The notes: generated by a model from the letters alone, not told the origin. A stretch of 64,000 nt of DNA from Marinobacter bohaiensis (GCF_003258515.1 NZ_QGEH01000001.1:2480001-2544000), one strand, 5' to 3'. Shown: positions 10,332-20,522, counted from the first letter of the stretch. Made by a program: numbers and translations.

Positions 10332-10364
10332 AGTATGAATTGACCGACTAAATCAGTCAAGTAT
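10332..10364 (-). promoter_or_regulatory. iscR promoter with overlapping type 1 IscR site
   Basis: On the minus strand a -35 TTGACT (10355-10360) and a -10 CATACT (10332-10337) are separated by exactly 17 bases. Over them, at 10340-10364, the sequence ATACTTGACTGATTTAGTCG fits the E. coli type 1 IscR pattern (ATA..YGACT.. AGTC symmetric halves) for its first 20 positions. Holo-IscR bound here would block RNA polymerase. The site lies about 55-80 bases before the iscR start. Confidence 0.85.
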
Positions 10365-10412
10365 TGCCCTCTCGCCCAAAAATCCAGGCAACGCCGACAG
10401 TTACCACCCCTG

Positions 10413-11186
10413 TCAGGACGATTCCTTATCGTCCCTTACGCAGTCGAAATCTTCCTCGTCGAGCGGCGGCAAAGCACCGTTACGGTACTCATGATCCACC
10501 CGCTGCAGCGCCTTGCACATGGTTTCGATACGCTCGTCCACCACGTGCATATGATCCAGCAGACTGCGCACGGCACGCGCCACGGGGTCGGGCATTTCCT
10601 CGGTGACACCGTAGGCGTCGAACCCCATTCGCTGCTCCATATCGCGGCGCTTGCTGGATTCGGCGTCCTTGTCACGCTTGACGATCACCCGGCCAGGAAT
10701 ACCCACCACGGTGGCATCCGCCGGTACCGCCTTGGTGACCACGGAATTGGACCCCACTTTGGCCCGGTCACCCACCTCGAACGGCCCCAGGATTTTGGCC
10801 CCCGCGCCGATCACCACACCATCGCCCAGCGTCGGGTGCCGCTTCCCCTTATTCCAGCTGGTTCCTCCCAGGGTAACGCCCTGGTAAAGCGTCACGTCGT
10901 CACCAATAACGGTGGTTTCGCCGATCACGACGCCCATACCGTGGTCGATAAAGAAACGGCGACCGATCACCGCGCCCGGATGGATTTCAATCCCCGTCAG
11001 CCAGCGTGCCACGGTGGAAATGGTGCGCGCCAGCCACTTGAAGTCACGGCACCAGAGACTGTGAGCCAGGCGGTAAAACAGGAGGGCGTGCAGCCCCGGG
11101 TAATTGGTCAGTACCTCAAACGTGTTCCGCGCGGCGGGATCACGATGAAACACACTGCCGATATCTTCGCGCAAACGCTCAAACAT
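10413..11186 (-). CDS. cysE: Serine O-acetyltransferase CysE
   Basis: Makes O-acetylserine from serine and acetyl-CoA, the carbon skeleton for cysteine. The 257-residue product has a helical N-terminal domain then left-handed hexapeptide repeats with the family signature [20 protein letters not shown] and [20 protein letters not shown]. It stands between trmJ (3-base gap) and iscR; supplying cysteine next to the desulfurase regulator makes biological sense. The charged C-terminal tail after the hexapeptides is longer than the catalytic core needs. Confidence 0.95.
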   Translation of the reverse strand: MFERLREDIGSVFHRDPAARNTFEVLTNYPGLHALLFYRLAHSLWCRDFKWLARTISTVARWLTGIEIHPGAVIGRRFFIDHGMGVVIGETTVIGDDVTLYQGVTLGGTSWNKGKRHPTLGDGVVIGAGAKILGPFEVGDRAKVGSNSVVTKAVPADATVVGIPGRVIVKRDKDAESSKRRDMEQRMGFDAYGVTEEMPDPVARAVRSLLDHMHVVDERIETMCKALQRVDHEYRNGALPPLDEEDFDCVRDDKESS

Positions 11187-11189
11187 AGC

Positions 11190-12002
11190 TCAGTCCTGCT
11201 CCTGCTCCGCTTCGGGACGGCTCTGGCCGCCCCCTGCACTCTTCTGCACGGCAGAGAGGATGCCGCGCAGAATATTGATCTCCATCTGATCCAGATGCGC
11301 CCGCTGGAACAGCCGTCGCAGCCGGGTCATCAACTGGCGCGGATTTTCCCGCCGATGGAAATCCACGTCCACGAGCACCTGCTCCAGGTGCCCGAAGAAT
11401 CCCTCCACGTCCTGTACCGAGGCCAACGGGATATCCCAGCCCTCGTCGCCGGGCCGCAGCATCGGCTTGAGCAGCGCCTGCCCGTCGCCGGCTTCCAGCG
11501 CGCGAAGCTGATGCATCCGGACCTCGTAACAAATCACCTGCACCGCCATGGCCAGGTTCAGGGAGCTGTAATCCGGATTGGACGGTATGTGGATATGGTA
11601 GTGGCAACGCTGCAATTCTTCATTGCTCAGGCCATGATTCTCACGTCCGAACACCAGGGCCACATCCCCCTGCCCCGCCTGCTCGGCCGCCCGGGCGGCG
11701 CTTTCCGACGGCGGGATCACCGGCCAGGGCACCTTGCGTCCGCGGGCGCTGGTCCCCATCACCAGCACACAATCCTCAATGGCCTGCTCCATGGTATCGA
11801 CGACCACAGCCCGATCGAGGATATCGGATGCACCGGACGACCGGGCATAGGAAGCCTCGTCAGGAAAAGACGCCGGGTTCACCAGATACAGATTGGACAG
11901 CCCCATGTTCTTCATGGCCCGAGCCACCGCGCCGATATTGCCGGAGTGCGAGGTTTCAATCAGGACGATGCGGATGTGTGCTTGGGGGTCTGTCTGGGTC
12001 AT
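11190..12002 (-). CDS. trmJ: tRNA (cytidine/uridine-32-2'-O)-methyltransferase TrmJ
   Basis: SPOUT-family methyltransferase acting on ribose of position 32 of several tRNAs. The 270-residue product opens HIRIVLIETSHSGNIGAVARAMKNMGLSNLYLVNP and has the SAM-binding trefoil-knot motifs VFGRENHGLSNEEL and NPDYSSLNLAMAVQVICYE. The C-terminal helical extension is typical of TrmJ rather than TrmL. It is transcribed away from suhB, from a promoter closely resembling that of suhB. Confidence 0.94.
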   Translation of the reverse strand: MTQTDPQAHIRIVLIETSHSGNIGAVARAMKNMGLSNLYLVNPASFPDEASYARSSGASDILDRAVVVDTMEQAIEDCVLVMGTSARGRKVPWPVIPPSESAARAAEQAGQGDVALVFGRENHGLSNEELQRCHYHIHIPSNPDYSSLNLAMAVQVICYEVRMHQLRALEAGDGQALLKPMLRPGDEGWDIPLASVQDVEGFFGHLEQVLVDVDFHRRENPRQLMTRLRRLFQRAHLDQMEINILRGILSAVQKSAGGGQSRPEAEQEQD

Positions 12003-12031
12003 GCGACTGTCTCGGGTCTTACCGTTGGCTT

Positions 12032-12051
12032 AAGGGCGCAATATGATAGCA
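12032..12051 (-). promoter_or_regulatory. Predicted extended -10 promoter of trmJ with GC-rich discriminator
   Basis: On the minus strand TGCTATCATATTGCGCCCTT holds an extended -10 (TG-C-TATCAT) followed by a GCGCCC discriminator. No convincing -35 is seen. The predicted start site lies about 35 bases before the trmJ ATG. The same element recurs in opposite orientation for suhB about 100 bases away. Confidence 0.6.
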
Positions 12052-12134
12052 GAAAGTCGCGGCAGTTGAGCTGCCCACCGGGGTAATTCCCTATGAGCAC
12101 CCCGTCAAAAAACGTACAAGCGCAGTCAGTGATT

Positions 12135-12153
12135 TGCTATCATACGCGCCCTT
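12135..12153 (+). promoter_or_regulatory. Predicted extended -10 promoter of suhB with GC-rich discriminator
   Basis: TGCTATCATACGCGCCCTT: an extended -10 (TG-C-TATCAT, 12138-12143) directly followed by a GC-rich discriminator, then the suhB start at 12180. It differs from the divergent trmJ copy only in the one or two bases between TATCATA and GCGCCC. GC-rich discriminators are typical of promoters under stringent control. Confidence 0.6.
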
Positions 12154-12179
12154 TGAACAGCCAGTTGACAGAGAGCTCC

Positions 12180-12980
12180 ATGCAACCAGCGATTAAAATG
12201 GCTCTGCGCATTGCGCGCCAGGGCTCCGAGTACCTCAAGGCCCACTTTGAACGCCAGGATCCTGCAGCCATCGACGACGGCGCCCGCCAGCAGCTGGCCC
12301 GCGCAGAAGCTTCTGTTTATGCCAATTTCGCCGAGCAGCTGCAGAAAGCCTACAAGGATCACTACATTGCTCCGGCCGGCGACATCGAGGCCGGCGACGA
12401 GGCACTGAGCTGGCACGTTTTCCCGCTGATCGGAAGCGAGAATTTCCTGCGTGGCATCCCCGAGTTTGCGCTGGCCCTGGTCCAGAAGAAAGCCAACCGG
12501 GCCGAGCACATGCTGCTGGTCAATCCGATCACGGGTGAGGAATACTCAGCCAGCCGTGGTCACGGCGCCGCTCTCAACAGCCGCCGCATCCGCATGAACG
12601 GCGCTCAGGGCATGCGCCGCGCCATCCTGGCGACCAACGTCCTCGACTTTACTCGCGAGACCGACGATCCGCTGATCTGGGGCGAGCTCATCAGCACCCT
12701 GGCCCGCGAATCTTCACAGACCCGCACCTGTGGCTGCGGCGTTCTGGATATCGCCCGCGCCAGTGCCGGCCACCTGGACGGCGTCGTCCTGTTCCGCCCC
12801 ACCGCGGTAGAACAGTCCCTCGCACTGCTGCTGACCCACGAGTCTGGCGGCCTGTCCGGCGACTTTTCGGGCAACCCGGCCGGCGGGGACACCAGTCGTC
12901 AGCTGGCGATCGCCAACCCGAAACTGTTCAAGGAGCTGCTGAAAACGCTGCACCCGTTCCGCGGCCGACTGCCACGCTGA
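12180..12980 (+). CDS. suhB: SuhB-like protein of the inositol monophosphatase fold with lost catalytic residues
   Basis: The 266-residue product aligns along its length with SuhB (opening QPAIKMALRIARQGSEYL; later NPITGEEYSASRGHGAALN; VLDIARASAGHLDG). In E. coli SuhB is both an inositol monophosphatase and a Nus factor for rRNA antitermination. Here the metal ligands are gone: the usual DPLDGTTNF is FPLIGSENF (residues 81-89), the TEESG motif is replaced by IAPAGD, and the RPWDFAAG motif is RPTAVEQSL with Asp at best replaced by Glu. I infer a catalytically dead protein kept for its RNA-polymerase/NusA role. The ATG at 12180 has a GAGAG site upstream. Confidence 0.88.
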   Translation: MQPAIKMALRIARQGSEYLKAHFERQDPAAIDDGARQQLARAEASVYANFAEQLQKAYKDHYIAPAGDIEAGDEALSWHVFPLIGSENFLRGIPEFALALVQKKANRAEHMLLVNPITGEEYSASRGHGAALNSRRIRMNGAQGMRRAILATNVLDFTRETDDPLIWGELISTLARESSQTRTCGCGVLDIARASAGHLDGVVLFRPTAVEQSLALLLTHESGGLSGDFSGNPAGGDTSRQLAIANPKLFKELLKTLHPFRGRLPR

Positions 12981-12999
12981 TCCTGCGCTTTCATCAGAC

Positions 13000-13029
13000 A
13001 AAAAAAGGCCGCAATCGCGGCCTTTTTTT
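13000..13029. terminator. Bidirectional intrinsic terminator between suhB and secF
   Basis: Stem GGCCGC / GCGGCC with loop AATC, flanked by seven A on the left and seven T on the right. It can end both the rightward suhB transcript and the leftward secDF transcript. Confidence 0.92.
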
Positions 13030-13065
13030 GTGCCCGGGAACCGGGCTGGAACAGCATCACCGGAT

Positions 13066-14019
13066 TTACATCCGGTTCAGCCATTCGGGCGGTTCCTCGT
13101 CTTCCTGCTGATCGGCGGCGCCTTCCTTGGGCGGCACAACCAGATCTTCCCGGGTAACGCCCAGCAGCACCAACAGGTTCGCTGAGACGTAGATGGAGGA
13201 GTAGGTACCCACGACAATGCCGATGATCAACGCAACGGCAAAGTTATGGATCGCCTCACCACCAAGGAAGTACAGGGAGAGCAGGACGACCAGCGTCGTA
13301 CCCGAGGTGTTGAGGGTCCGGCTCAGGGTCTCGGTGATCGAGTGGTTGACCACGTCTTCGGTACCACCGGTGCGCAGCTTGCGGAAATTCTCCCGGATAC
13401 GGTCCGCCACGATGATCGTATCGTTCAGCGAGTAACCGATGACGGCCAGCAACGCGGCCAGCACGCTCAGATCGAACGTCCACTGAAACAGCGAGAAAAT
13501 ACCCAGCACGATCAGGACATCGTGTGCCAGCGGCAGAACCGAGGCAATTCCGAATTTGAGCTGAAAACGCATACCCACGTAGATCAGCACCACGAACAGG
13601 GCCAGCAGCAGCCCCAGGCCGCTGTCTTCCTTCAGCTCGTCACCCACCTGGGAACCGACGAACTCCGCCCGCACCAACTCAAGCTGATCGCCATCGGCAC
13701 GCAGCGCATTGATCATGTTCGCGGAGAGTTCGTCGTCCAGATCCTGGCGCAGACGCACCAGCACCGACTTTTCGTCGCCGAAATTCTGGACAACGAACTC
13801 GGTGTAGCCGGCGTCATCCAGCGTCTGGCGCACCTCGTCCAGCGACGGCGCCTCCTCGTAGGCGAACTCCACCGAGGTCCCGCCGGTGAAGTCCAGACCC
13901 AGATTGAGTCCGTTCACCGCGAGAATGACAATCGAGAGGATCACCGCGGCCAGGGAGCCGAACGACGCGATGCGCCGCACTCCCATGAAGTTGATGGTTT
14001 TATCCGTCAGATTAGCCAT
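13066..14019 (-). CDS. secF: Protein translocase subunit SecF
   Basis: SecF with SecD and YajC uses proton flow to pull secreted proteins through SecYEG. The 317-residue product has an N-terminal membrane segment (about residues 15-35), the periplasmic P4 domain (LGLDFTGGTSVEFAYEEAPS), then a cluster of five membrane segments with the family motif AVIGYSLNDTIIVADRIREN. I chose ATG 14017-14019 (MANLTDKTINF), behind GGGGGA; it overlaps the secD end by 8 bases. The last about 25 residues are an acidic tail. Confidence 0.95.
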   Translation of the reverse strand: MANLTDKTINFMGVRRIASFGSLAAVILSIVILAVNGLNLGLDFTGGTSVEFAYEEAPSLDEVRQTLDDAGYTEFVVQNFGDEKSVLVRLRQDLDDELSANMINALRADGDQLELVRAEFVGSQVGDELKEDSGLGLLLALFVVLIYVGMRFQLKFGIASVLPLAHDVLIVLGIFSLFQWTFDLSVLAALLAVIGYSLNDTIIVADRIRENFRKLRTGGTEDVVNHSITETLSRTLNTSGTTLVVLLSLYFLGGEAIHNFAVALIIGIVVGTYSSIYVSANLLVLLGVTREDLVVPPKEGAADQQEDEEPPEWLNRM

Positions 14020-15889
14020 TGGCAAGCTTCCCCCCGATCGCAAGCTTCTCGATCTTGCGACCGCCATAAATCAGATTGATGATGCTGCGGCTGACCAGCA
14101 GGCCGGTGAACATGGAGGTCAGGATGCCGATGCACAGGGTCACCGCGAAGCCTTTGACCGGCCCGGAACCCATGGCGAACAGGATGACCGCCACCAGCAA
14201 TGTAGTGATGTTGGCGTCAAAGATGGAGACGAACGCCCGGGAGAAACCAGCGTTGATGGCGCTCTGGGGTGGCGCGCCCTGCCTCAGCTCTTCCTTTATT
14301 CGCTCGAATATCAGGACGTTGGCATCCACCGCCATACCTACTGTCAGTACGATACCGGCGATACCGGGCAGCGTCAGCGTGGCCGACAGGATCGACATGC
14401 AGGCCACCAGCAGCATCAGGTTGACGGTCAGGGCCACATTGGCCACCAGACCGAAGAACCGGTAGTACAACAGCATGTAAAGCAGGACGATGGCGAAACC
14501 GACGGTCACTGACATGACGCCTGCATCGATGTTCTTCTGCCCCAGGCTCGGACCAATGGTCCGCTCCTGCACGAAGTACATCGGCGCAGCCAGGGAACCG
14601 GCCCGCAGCAGCAGCGCCAGCTCGCCCGCTTCAGCCACGGAATCGAGACCGGTGATGCGGAACGAGCTGCCGAGGGTGGACTGGATGGTCGCCAGGCTGA
14701 TGATGCTGCGATCCACCTTGCGCTCTTCCACCTGCTGGATCTCGCCGTCGACGCGCTTGCCCACCGTCTCGGTCTTGTACTCGATGAACAGCACCGCCAT
14801 GCGCCGCTTGATGGCGTCGCGGGTGGCACGGGTCATCCGGTCACCGCCGGTGCCGTCCATCGTGATATTGACCTGCGGCTGGCCATTCTGGTCGAAAGCC
14901 TGCTGGGCGTTAGCGACGTTTTCGCCGGTGACAATGATTTCGCGCTCAAGACGAGCGGTACGGTTCGGCTCATCCCGGAACGGATACACTTCGGCTGTCC
15001 CGGACGAGGCGTCCTGACGAGCTTCCAGCCGGAACTCGAGGTTGGCCGTGGCACCCAGTACCCGCTTGGCCTGTGCCGTGTCCTGCACGCCCGGCAGCTC
15101 CACCACGATGCGGTCACGCCCCTGGCGCTGGACCAGTGGTTCAGCAACACCCAGCTCGTTGACCCGATTGCGGATCGTCGTGAGGTTCTGCTGTAGCGCG
15201 TAGTCCTCGATTTCGGTCACGGTCGCTTCCGACAGCTGCAGTGTCAGCAGCCTCTGGTCGTCGTCGCCGGACTCGCGATTCAGCAGGAACTCGTTGTACT
15301 GGCCGCGAATCAGGTCGAACGCCTCATCGCGGGCCGCATCGTCCCGGAACGACAGTTCAATGGTATTGCCGTCACCCACATCACCGCCGCGGTAGCGAAT
15401 GCGCTCCTCGCGCAGCTGACGCTTGATCTCACTGGCATAGACTTCCAGGCGTTTCTGCAGGGCGCTGTCCATATCGACTTCCAGCAGGAAGTGGACACCG
15501 CCGCGCAGGTCCAGCCCCAGCTTCATTGGCCCGGCGCCAATGTTGCGCAGCCATTCCGGCGTGGTTGGGGCCATATTGAGCGCCGCCAGGTAATCCTGGC
15601 CCACGGCCTCCTGGATGACCGGGCGGGCACTCAGCTGGGCATCGGAGCTTTGCACGCGAATCAGCGCGTTGGGTGGGTTGAGCACCGCATCTTTGACCTG
15701 GACGCCGGCTTCGCCCAGCGCATCAACAGCCTCGTCCAGGGTCGCCTGATCGACCTGGGTGCTGCTTCGTGCACCGGTGATTTGAATCGCATAGTCATCG
15801 GGATAGAGGTTGGGCAGCGCGTAGATGAAACCAATCACCACCGCGACCAGAATCACGATATTTTTCCAGAGCGGGAATTTATTGAGCAT
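14012..15889 (-). CDS. secD: Protein translocase subunit SecD
   Basis: SecD is the larger partner of SecF. The 625-residue product starts MLNKFPLWKNIVILVAVV with the first membrane segment, then the large periplasmic P1 domain (LDLRGGVHFLLEVDMDSALQ and RNRVNELGVAEPLVQRQG motifs), and a C-terminal bundle of five membrane segments with GMAVDANVLIFERIKEELR. Length agrees with the family (about 615). ATG 15887-15889 fits the family start; the frame is open further upstream without conservation. Between it and yajC lie two stable hairpins. Confidence 0.95.
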   Translation of the reverse strand: MLNKFPLWKNIVILVAVVIGFIYALPNLYPDDYAIQITGARSSTQVDQATLDEAVDALGEAGVQVKDAVLNPPNALIRVQSSDAQLSARPVIQEAVGQDYLAALNMAPTTPEWLRNIGAGPMKLGLDLRGGVHFLLEVDMDSALQKRLEVYASEIKRQLREERIRYRGGDVGDGNTIELSFRDDAARDEAFDLIRGQYNEFLLNRESGDDDQRLLTLQLSEATVTEIEDYALQQNLTTIRNRVNELGVAEPLVQRQGRDRIVVELPGVQDTAQAKRVLGATANLEFRLEARQDASSGTAEVYPFRDEPNRTARLEREIIVTGENVANAQQAFDQNGQPQVNITMDGTGGDRMTRATRDAIKRRMAVLFIEYKTETVGKRVDGEIQQVEERKVDRSIISLATIQSTLGSSFRITGLDSVAEAGELALLLRAGSLAAPMYFVQERTIGPSLGQKNIDAGVMSVTVGFAIVLLYMLLYYRFFGLVANVALTVNLMLLVACMSILSATLTLPGIAGIVLTVGMAVDANVLIFERIKEELRQGAPPQSAINAGFSRAFVSIFDANITTLLVAVILFAMGSGPVKGFAVTLCIGILTSMFTGLLVSRSIINLIYGGRKIEKLAIGGKLANG

Positions 15890-15943
15890 GGAATGCCTTG
15901 TTCTGCTGGTCAGAACCAGCCCTGTACCGTCTTGAATACCTGA

Positions 15944-15964
15944 CGCCGGCCAGGTTGGCCGGCG
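15944..15964 (-). other. Stable hairpin in the yajC-secD leader
   Basis: Perfect stem CGCCGGCC / GGCCGGCG with loop AGGTT, without a following T-run. With the second hairpin at 16006-16032 it makes a structured 150-base gap between yajC and secD, perhaps setting relative expression or protecting mRNA. Confidence 0.45.
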
Positions 15965-16005
15965 CCGTCTACAGATCCGCGCCAGGACGGCCGGACCTGA
16001 TATGA

Positions 16006-16032
16006 GAAGGGGCACTCATCTCGTGCCCCTTC
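16006..16032 (-). other. Hairpin directly after yajC
   Basis: Perfect 10-bp stem GAAGGGGCAC / GTGCCCCTTC with a 7-base loop, eight bases past the yajC stop. No T-run follows in the leftward direction, so partial termination or 3'-end protection of the yajC message is more likely than a strict terminator. Confidence 0.5.
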
Positions 16033-16040
16033 CGGAAGGA

Positions 16041-16409
16041 TCAGATATCTTTCAGCGTGCCTTTGGGCAGCGCAGTCGCAACTGCGACCTTCTGGACCTT
16101 GACTTCGACGTTGTCCGCCACTTCGATCACGATGAAATCGTCAGTGACCTTGGTAATGCGGCCGGCCATACCGCCGGAGGTCACCACTTCGTCGCCCTTG
16201 TCCAGGCCGGCCATCAGCGCCTTGTGCTCCTTGGCACGCTTGGACTGGGGGCGCCAGATCAGGAGGTAGAAAATCAGGATGAAGCCGGCAAAGAAGATCA
16301 CCTGACCGATGACGCCCATGCCACCCTGACCTGCCGCCGGCTGCTGAGCCATGGCGACCGCAGGCGATGCGGCCAGGCAGACAGTAAGCGCGTTACGCAA
16401 AGCTTTCAT
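16041..16409 (-). CDS. yajC: Sec translocon accessory protein YajC
   Basis: Small inner-membrane partner of SecDF. The 122-residue product starts MKALRNALTVCLAASPAVAMAQ, which looks like a cleavable signal peptide, followed by a membrane segment (GQVIFFAGFILIFYLLIW, about residues 41-59) and the conserved RPQSKRAKEHKALMAGLDKGDEVVTSGG motif start. The ATG at 16407-16409 has GGAG upstream. The extra signal-like N-terminus is seen in Pseudomonas-type YajC. It is in the conserved queA-tgt-yajC-secD-secF order. Confidence 0.93.
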   Translation of the reverse strand: MKALRNALTVCLAASPAVAMAQQPAAGQGGMGVIGQVIFFAGFILIFYLLIWRPQSKRAKEHKALMAGLDKGDEVVTSGGMAGRITKVTDDFIVIEVADNVEVKVQKVAVATALPKGTLKDI

Positions 16410-16459
16410 TCGAGTACTCCGTTTTTGATTTGAATCTTGTCTCCGCAAGGCGGTGCGCG

Positions 16460-18678
<2,219 letters not shown>

Positions 18679-18777
18679 CGAGGCTCAACCTGGTCTGGCA
18701 AGGGGACTCACCAACGGCTGGCATTCAGGTCCCGGCGGGTGCGTACAGTGACACACAGCTACAGAAAAACAGGAATT

Positions 18778-18864
18778 TGGTGCCGGGGGTGGGACTCGAA
18801 CCCACACGCAGTTGCCTGCACGAGATTTTGAATCTCGCGTGTCTACCAGTTTCACCACCCCGGC
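18778..18864 (-). tRNA. tRNA-Leu (anticodon CAA)
   Basis: An 87-base class II tRNA is readable on the minus strand: acceptor GCCGGGG (starting at 18864) pairs with CCCCGGC at its 3' end, the anticodon stem is CGAGA/TCTCG around loop TTCAAAA giving anticodon CAA, a long variable arm follows (GTGCAGGCAACTGC), then the T arm with GGTTCGAGTCC. The discriminator is A and CCA is encoded (18780-18778). Confidence 0.97.
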
Positions 18865-18881
18865 GTCTGGAGAGTGTGGCG

Positions 18882-18909
18882 ATTATACTGAGCGGAATGC
18901 CCGGGTCAA
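18882..18909 (-). promoter_or_regulatory. Strong sigma-70 promoter of tRNA-Leu
   Basis: On the minus strand -35 TTGACC (18904-18909) and a perfect -10 TATAAT (18882-18887) are separated by 16 bases, followed by the GC-rich CGCC. The start site would be about 10 bases before the mature tRNA 5' end. Confidence 0.85.
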
Positions 18910-18963
18910 CCGGATAACACGGGTTTCCACACGAAATCCGGTTCTTGACCCCGTCCGCTCCGG

Positions 18964-20511
18964 TTACAGACGATCGAACAGCGACAACTGGGACACCTGC
19001 GCGAACGATTGCTGGGCCGCCTGCAGCACGAAACTCTGGAAACTCAGGCGACTGATCGCCTCAGCGTAGTCCACGTCGCGCAGCTCGGAAGTGATCTGCT
19101 CATTGTAGACGGAGGAATCGGTCAGGAACTCGCTGGTGCTCTCCACGGCATTGAGACGCCCGCCGATCTGGGTCTGGGTCGTGAGGACGCTTTCCTGGGC
19201 GTTGTCCAGATTCTCCAGGGAGTCGGCGATCAGGTCGTTGAACGCCTGCTGACCGCTGGGAAACGTGGCGGCGTCAGCACTGTCCGGCTGCACCACGCTG
19301 CCGTTGATGTCGATGTCCTGGAACTTGGCGCCGCTGATCTCCAGGTCACCGCCCCAGCCGCCGGCGTCGATCTCCAGGTCACCCTGGGTCGACTCCAGGC
19401 TGATCGACCCCGGCAGATCGTCGGTGTTCACGCTCACCCCCTCCAGGGCCGGGTCGGTGCTGCTGTTGATCGCGTCGGCCACGGACTGCAGGTCGTCCGT
19501 ATTGTCGAAGCTGAAGGTCACCCCGTTGATGCTCACCGAATCACCGCCCGCCTGGGCGGAAAAGTCGGAGATGGTCGCGGTCGCCGGCGTCTTGGCCTGG
19601 TTCTCGAGGCCGTAGATCAGCTTCTCGACCGTGGAAAACATTGACTGGCGGTCGGATGTCTTGACGAAGAACTTGTCCCCGTCGGAAGCCCCCGTAATCT
19701 CGAACTGCATCCCGGCCACCTGGATGCTGTCACCGCTGGTGTACGTGTTGTCCGCCGGCGTCAGATCGGCCCCGGTGGAACGGTTGGTCACCGTGTAAGT
19801 GCCGGCGGTGGCATCTACCTCAACCACCAGATCATCCGGGTAAACGGAATTGAACACCTCCTGATCCAGCATCATCCCGGTACTGATGGTGGCCGGGGGA
19901 TTGGTGCTGTTGGCACTACTGGCTTCAGTGAAAAACGTCGGGTTGTTGCTGGCCACGTCAGAGAAGATGCCCTTGCCGTGGTCGCTGATCGCCACTTTGA
20001 CGCCCACATCGATTTCCAGCTCCCGCTGCCCCTCGTCGCCCTGGTACACCCAGCTTCCCGAGACGTTCTGCTGGTAGGCCTGGGTATTGCCCTTGAAGCC
20101 GCTGAAGATGTACTCGCCGGACGCATCCCGGGTGTTGGCCAGGGACGCCAGCTGGTCCAGCCGTTCGCGCAGCTCCGAGGCGATGGAATCGCGGTCCTCC
20201 GCCGACAGGGTGCCGTTCCCCGCCTGCACGGTCAGCTCGCGCACCCGCTGGATGACGTCGGTGACGTCTCCCAGCGTGCTCTCCTCCTGCTGCAGACGGT
20301 TGGTGGCCAGGTCGATGCCGCGCTGGAACTGGTCGATCTGGGCCGATTGCTGGTCCAGTTTCAGCAGTCGCGCCGCAGCCACCGGGTCGTCGGACGGGTT
20401 GATGACCCGCTTGCCGGTGGACACCTGCTGCTGAGTCTTCTGCAACTGGGTGTTGAGGTCCTGCAGCCGGTTAACGCCACCGCTGAAAATCTGCTGTGAT
20501 GAAATACGCAT
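18964..20511 (-). CDS. flgL: Flagellar hook-filament junction protein FlgL (HAP3), enlarged
   Basis: FlgL joins hook-associated FlgK to the filament. The 515-residue product opens MRISSQQIFSGGVNRLQDLN, with the coiled-coil N-terminal flagellin-like region (QQVSTGKRVINPSDDPVAAARLL) and the matching C-terminal coil ending RLSFQSFVLQAAQQSFAQ and SLFDRL. It is far longer than the 317 residues of E. coli FlgL and longer than pseudomonad forms; the extra is a Ser/Asp/Gly-rich surface domain in the middle (about residues 130-420). It is the last gene of the flgF-L run. Confidence 0.93.
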   Translation of the reverse strand: MRISSQQIFSGGVNRLQDLNTQLQKTQQQVSTGKRVINPSDDPVAAARLLKLDQQSAQIDQFQRGIDLATNRLQQEESTLGDVTDVIQRVRELTVQAGNGTLSAEDRDSIASELRERLDQLASLANTRDASGEYIFSGFKGNTQAYQQNVSGSWVYQGDEGQRELEIDVGVKVAISDHGKGIFSDVASNNPTFFTEASSANSTNPPATISTGMMLDQEVFNSVYPDDLVVEVDATAGTYTVTNRSTGADLTPADNTYTSGDSIQVAGMQFEITGASDGDKFFVKTSDRQSMFSTVEKLIYGLENQAKTPATATISDFSAQAGGDSVSINGVTFSFDNTDDLQSVADAINSSTDPALEGVSVNTDDLPGSISLESTQGDLEIDAGGWGGDLEISGAKFQDIDINGSVVQPDSADAATFPSGQQAFNDLIADSLENLDNAQESVLTTQTQIGGRLNAVESTSEFLTDSSVYNEQITSELRDVDYAEAISRLSFQSFVLQAAQQSFAQVSQLSLFDRL

Positions 20512-20522
20512 GGTCAGACGCC

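Noticed and set aside
10491-12086. 531-codon open frame antisense to cysE and trmJ
   Set aside because: His/Gly/Arg-rich composition with no domain, spans two well-supported genes and their junction; a shadow frame.
18679-18963. Integration site at the tRNA-Leu gene
   Set aside because: tRNA genes often host islands, but both flanks here are ordinary core genes and no integrase or repeated tRNA 3' end is seen.
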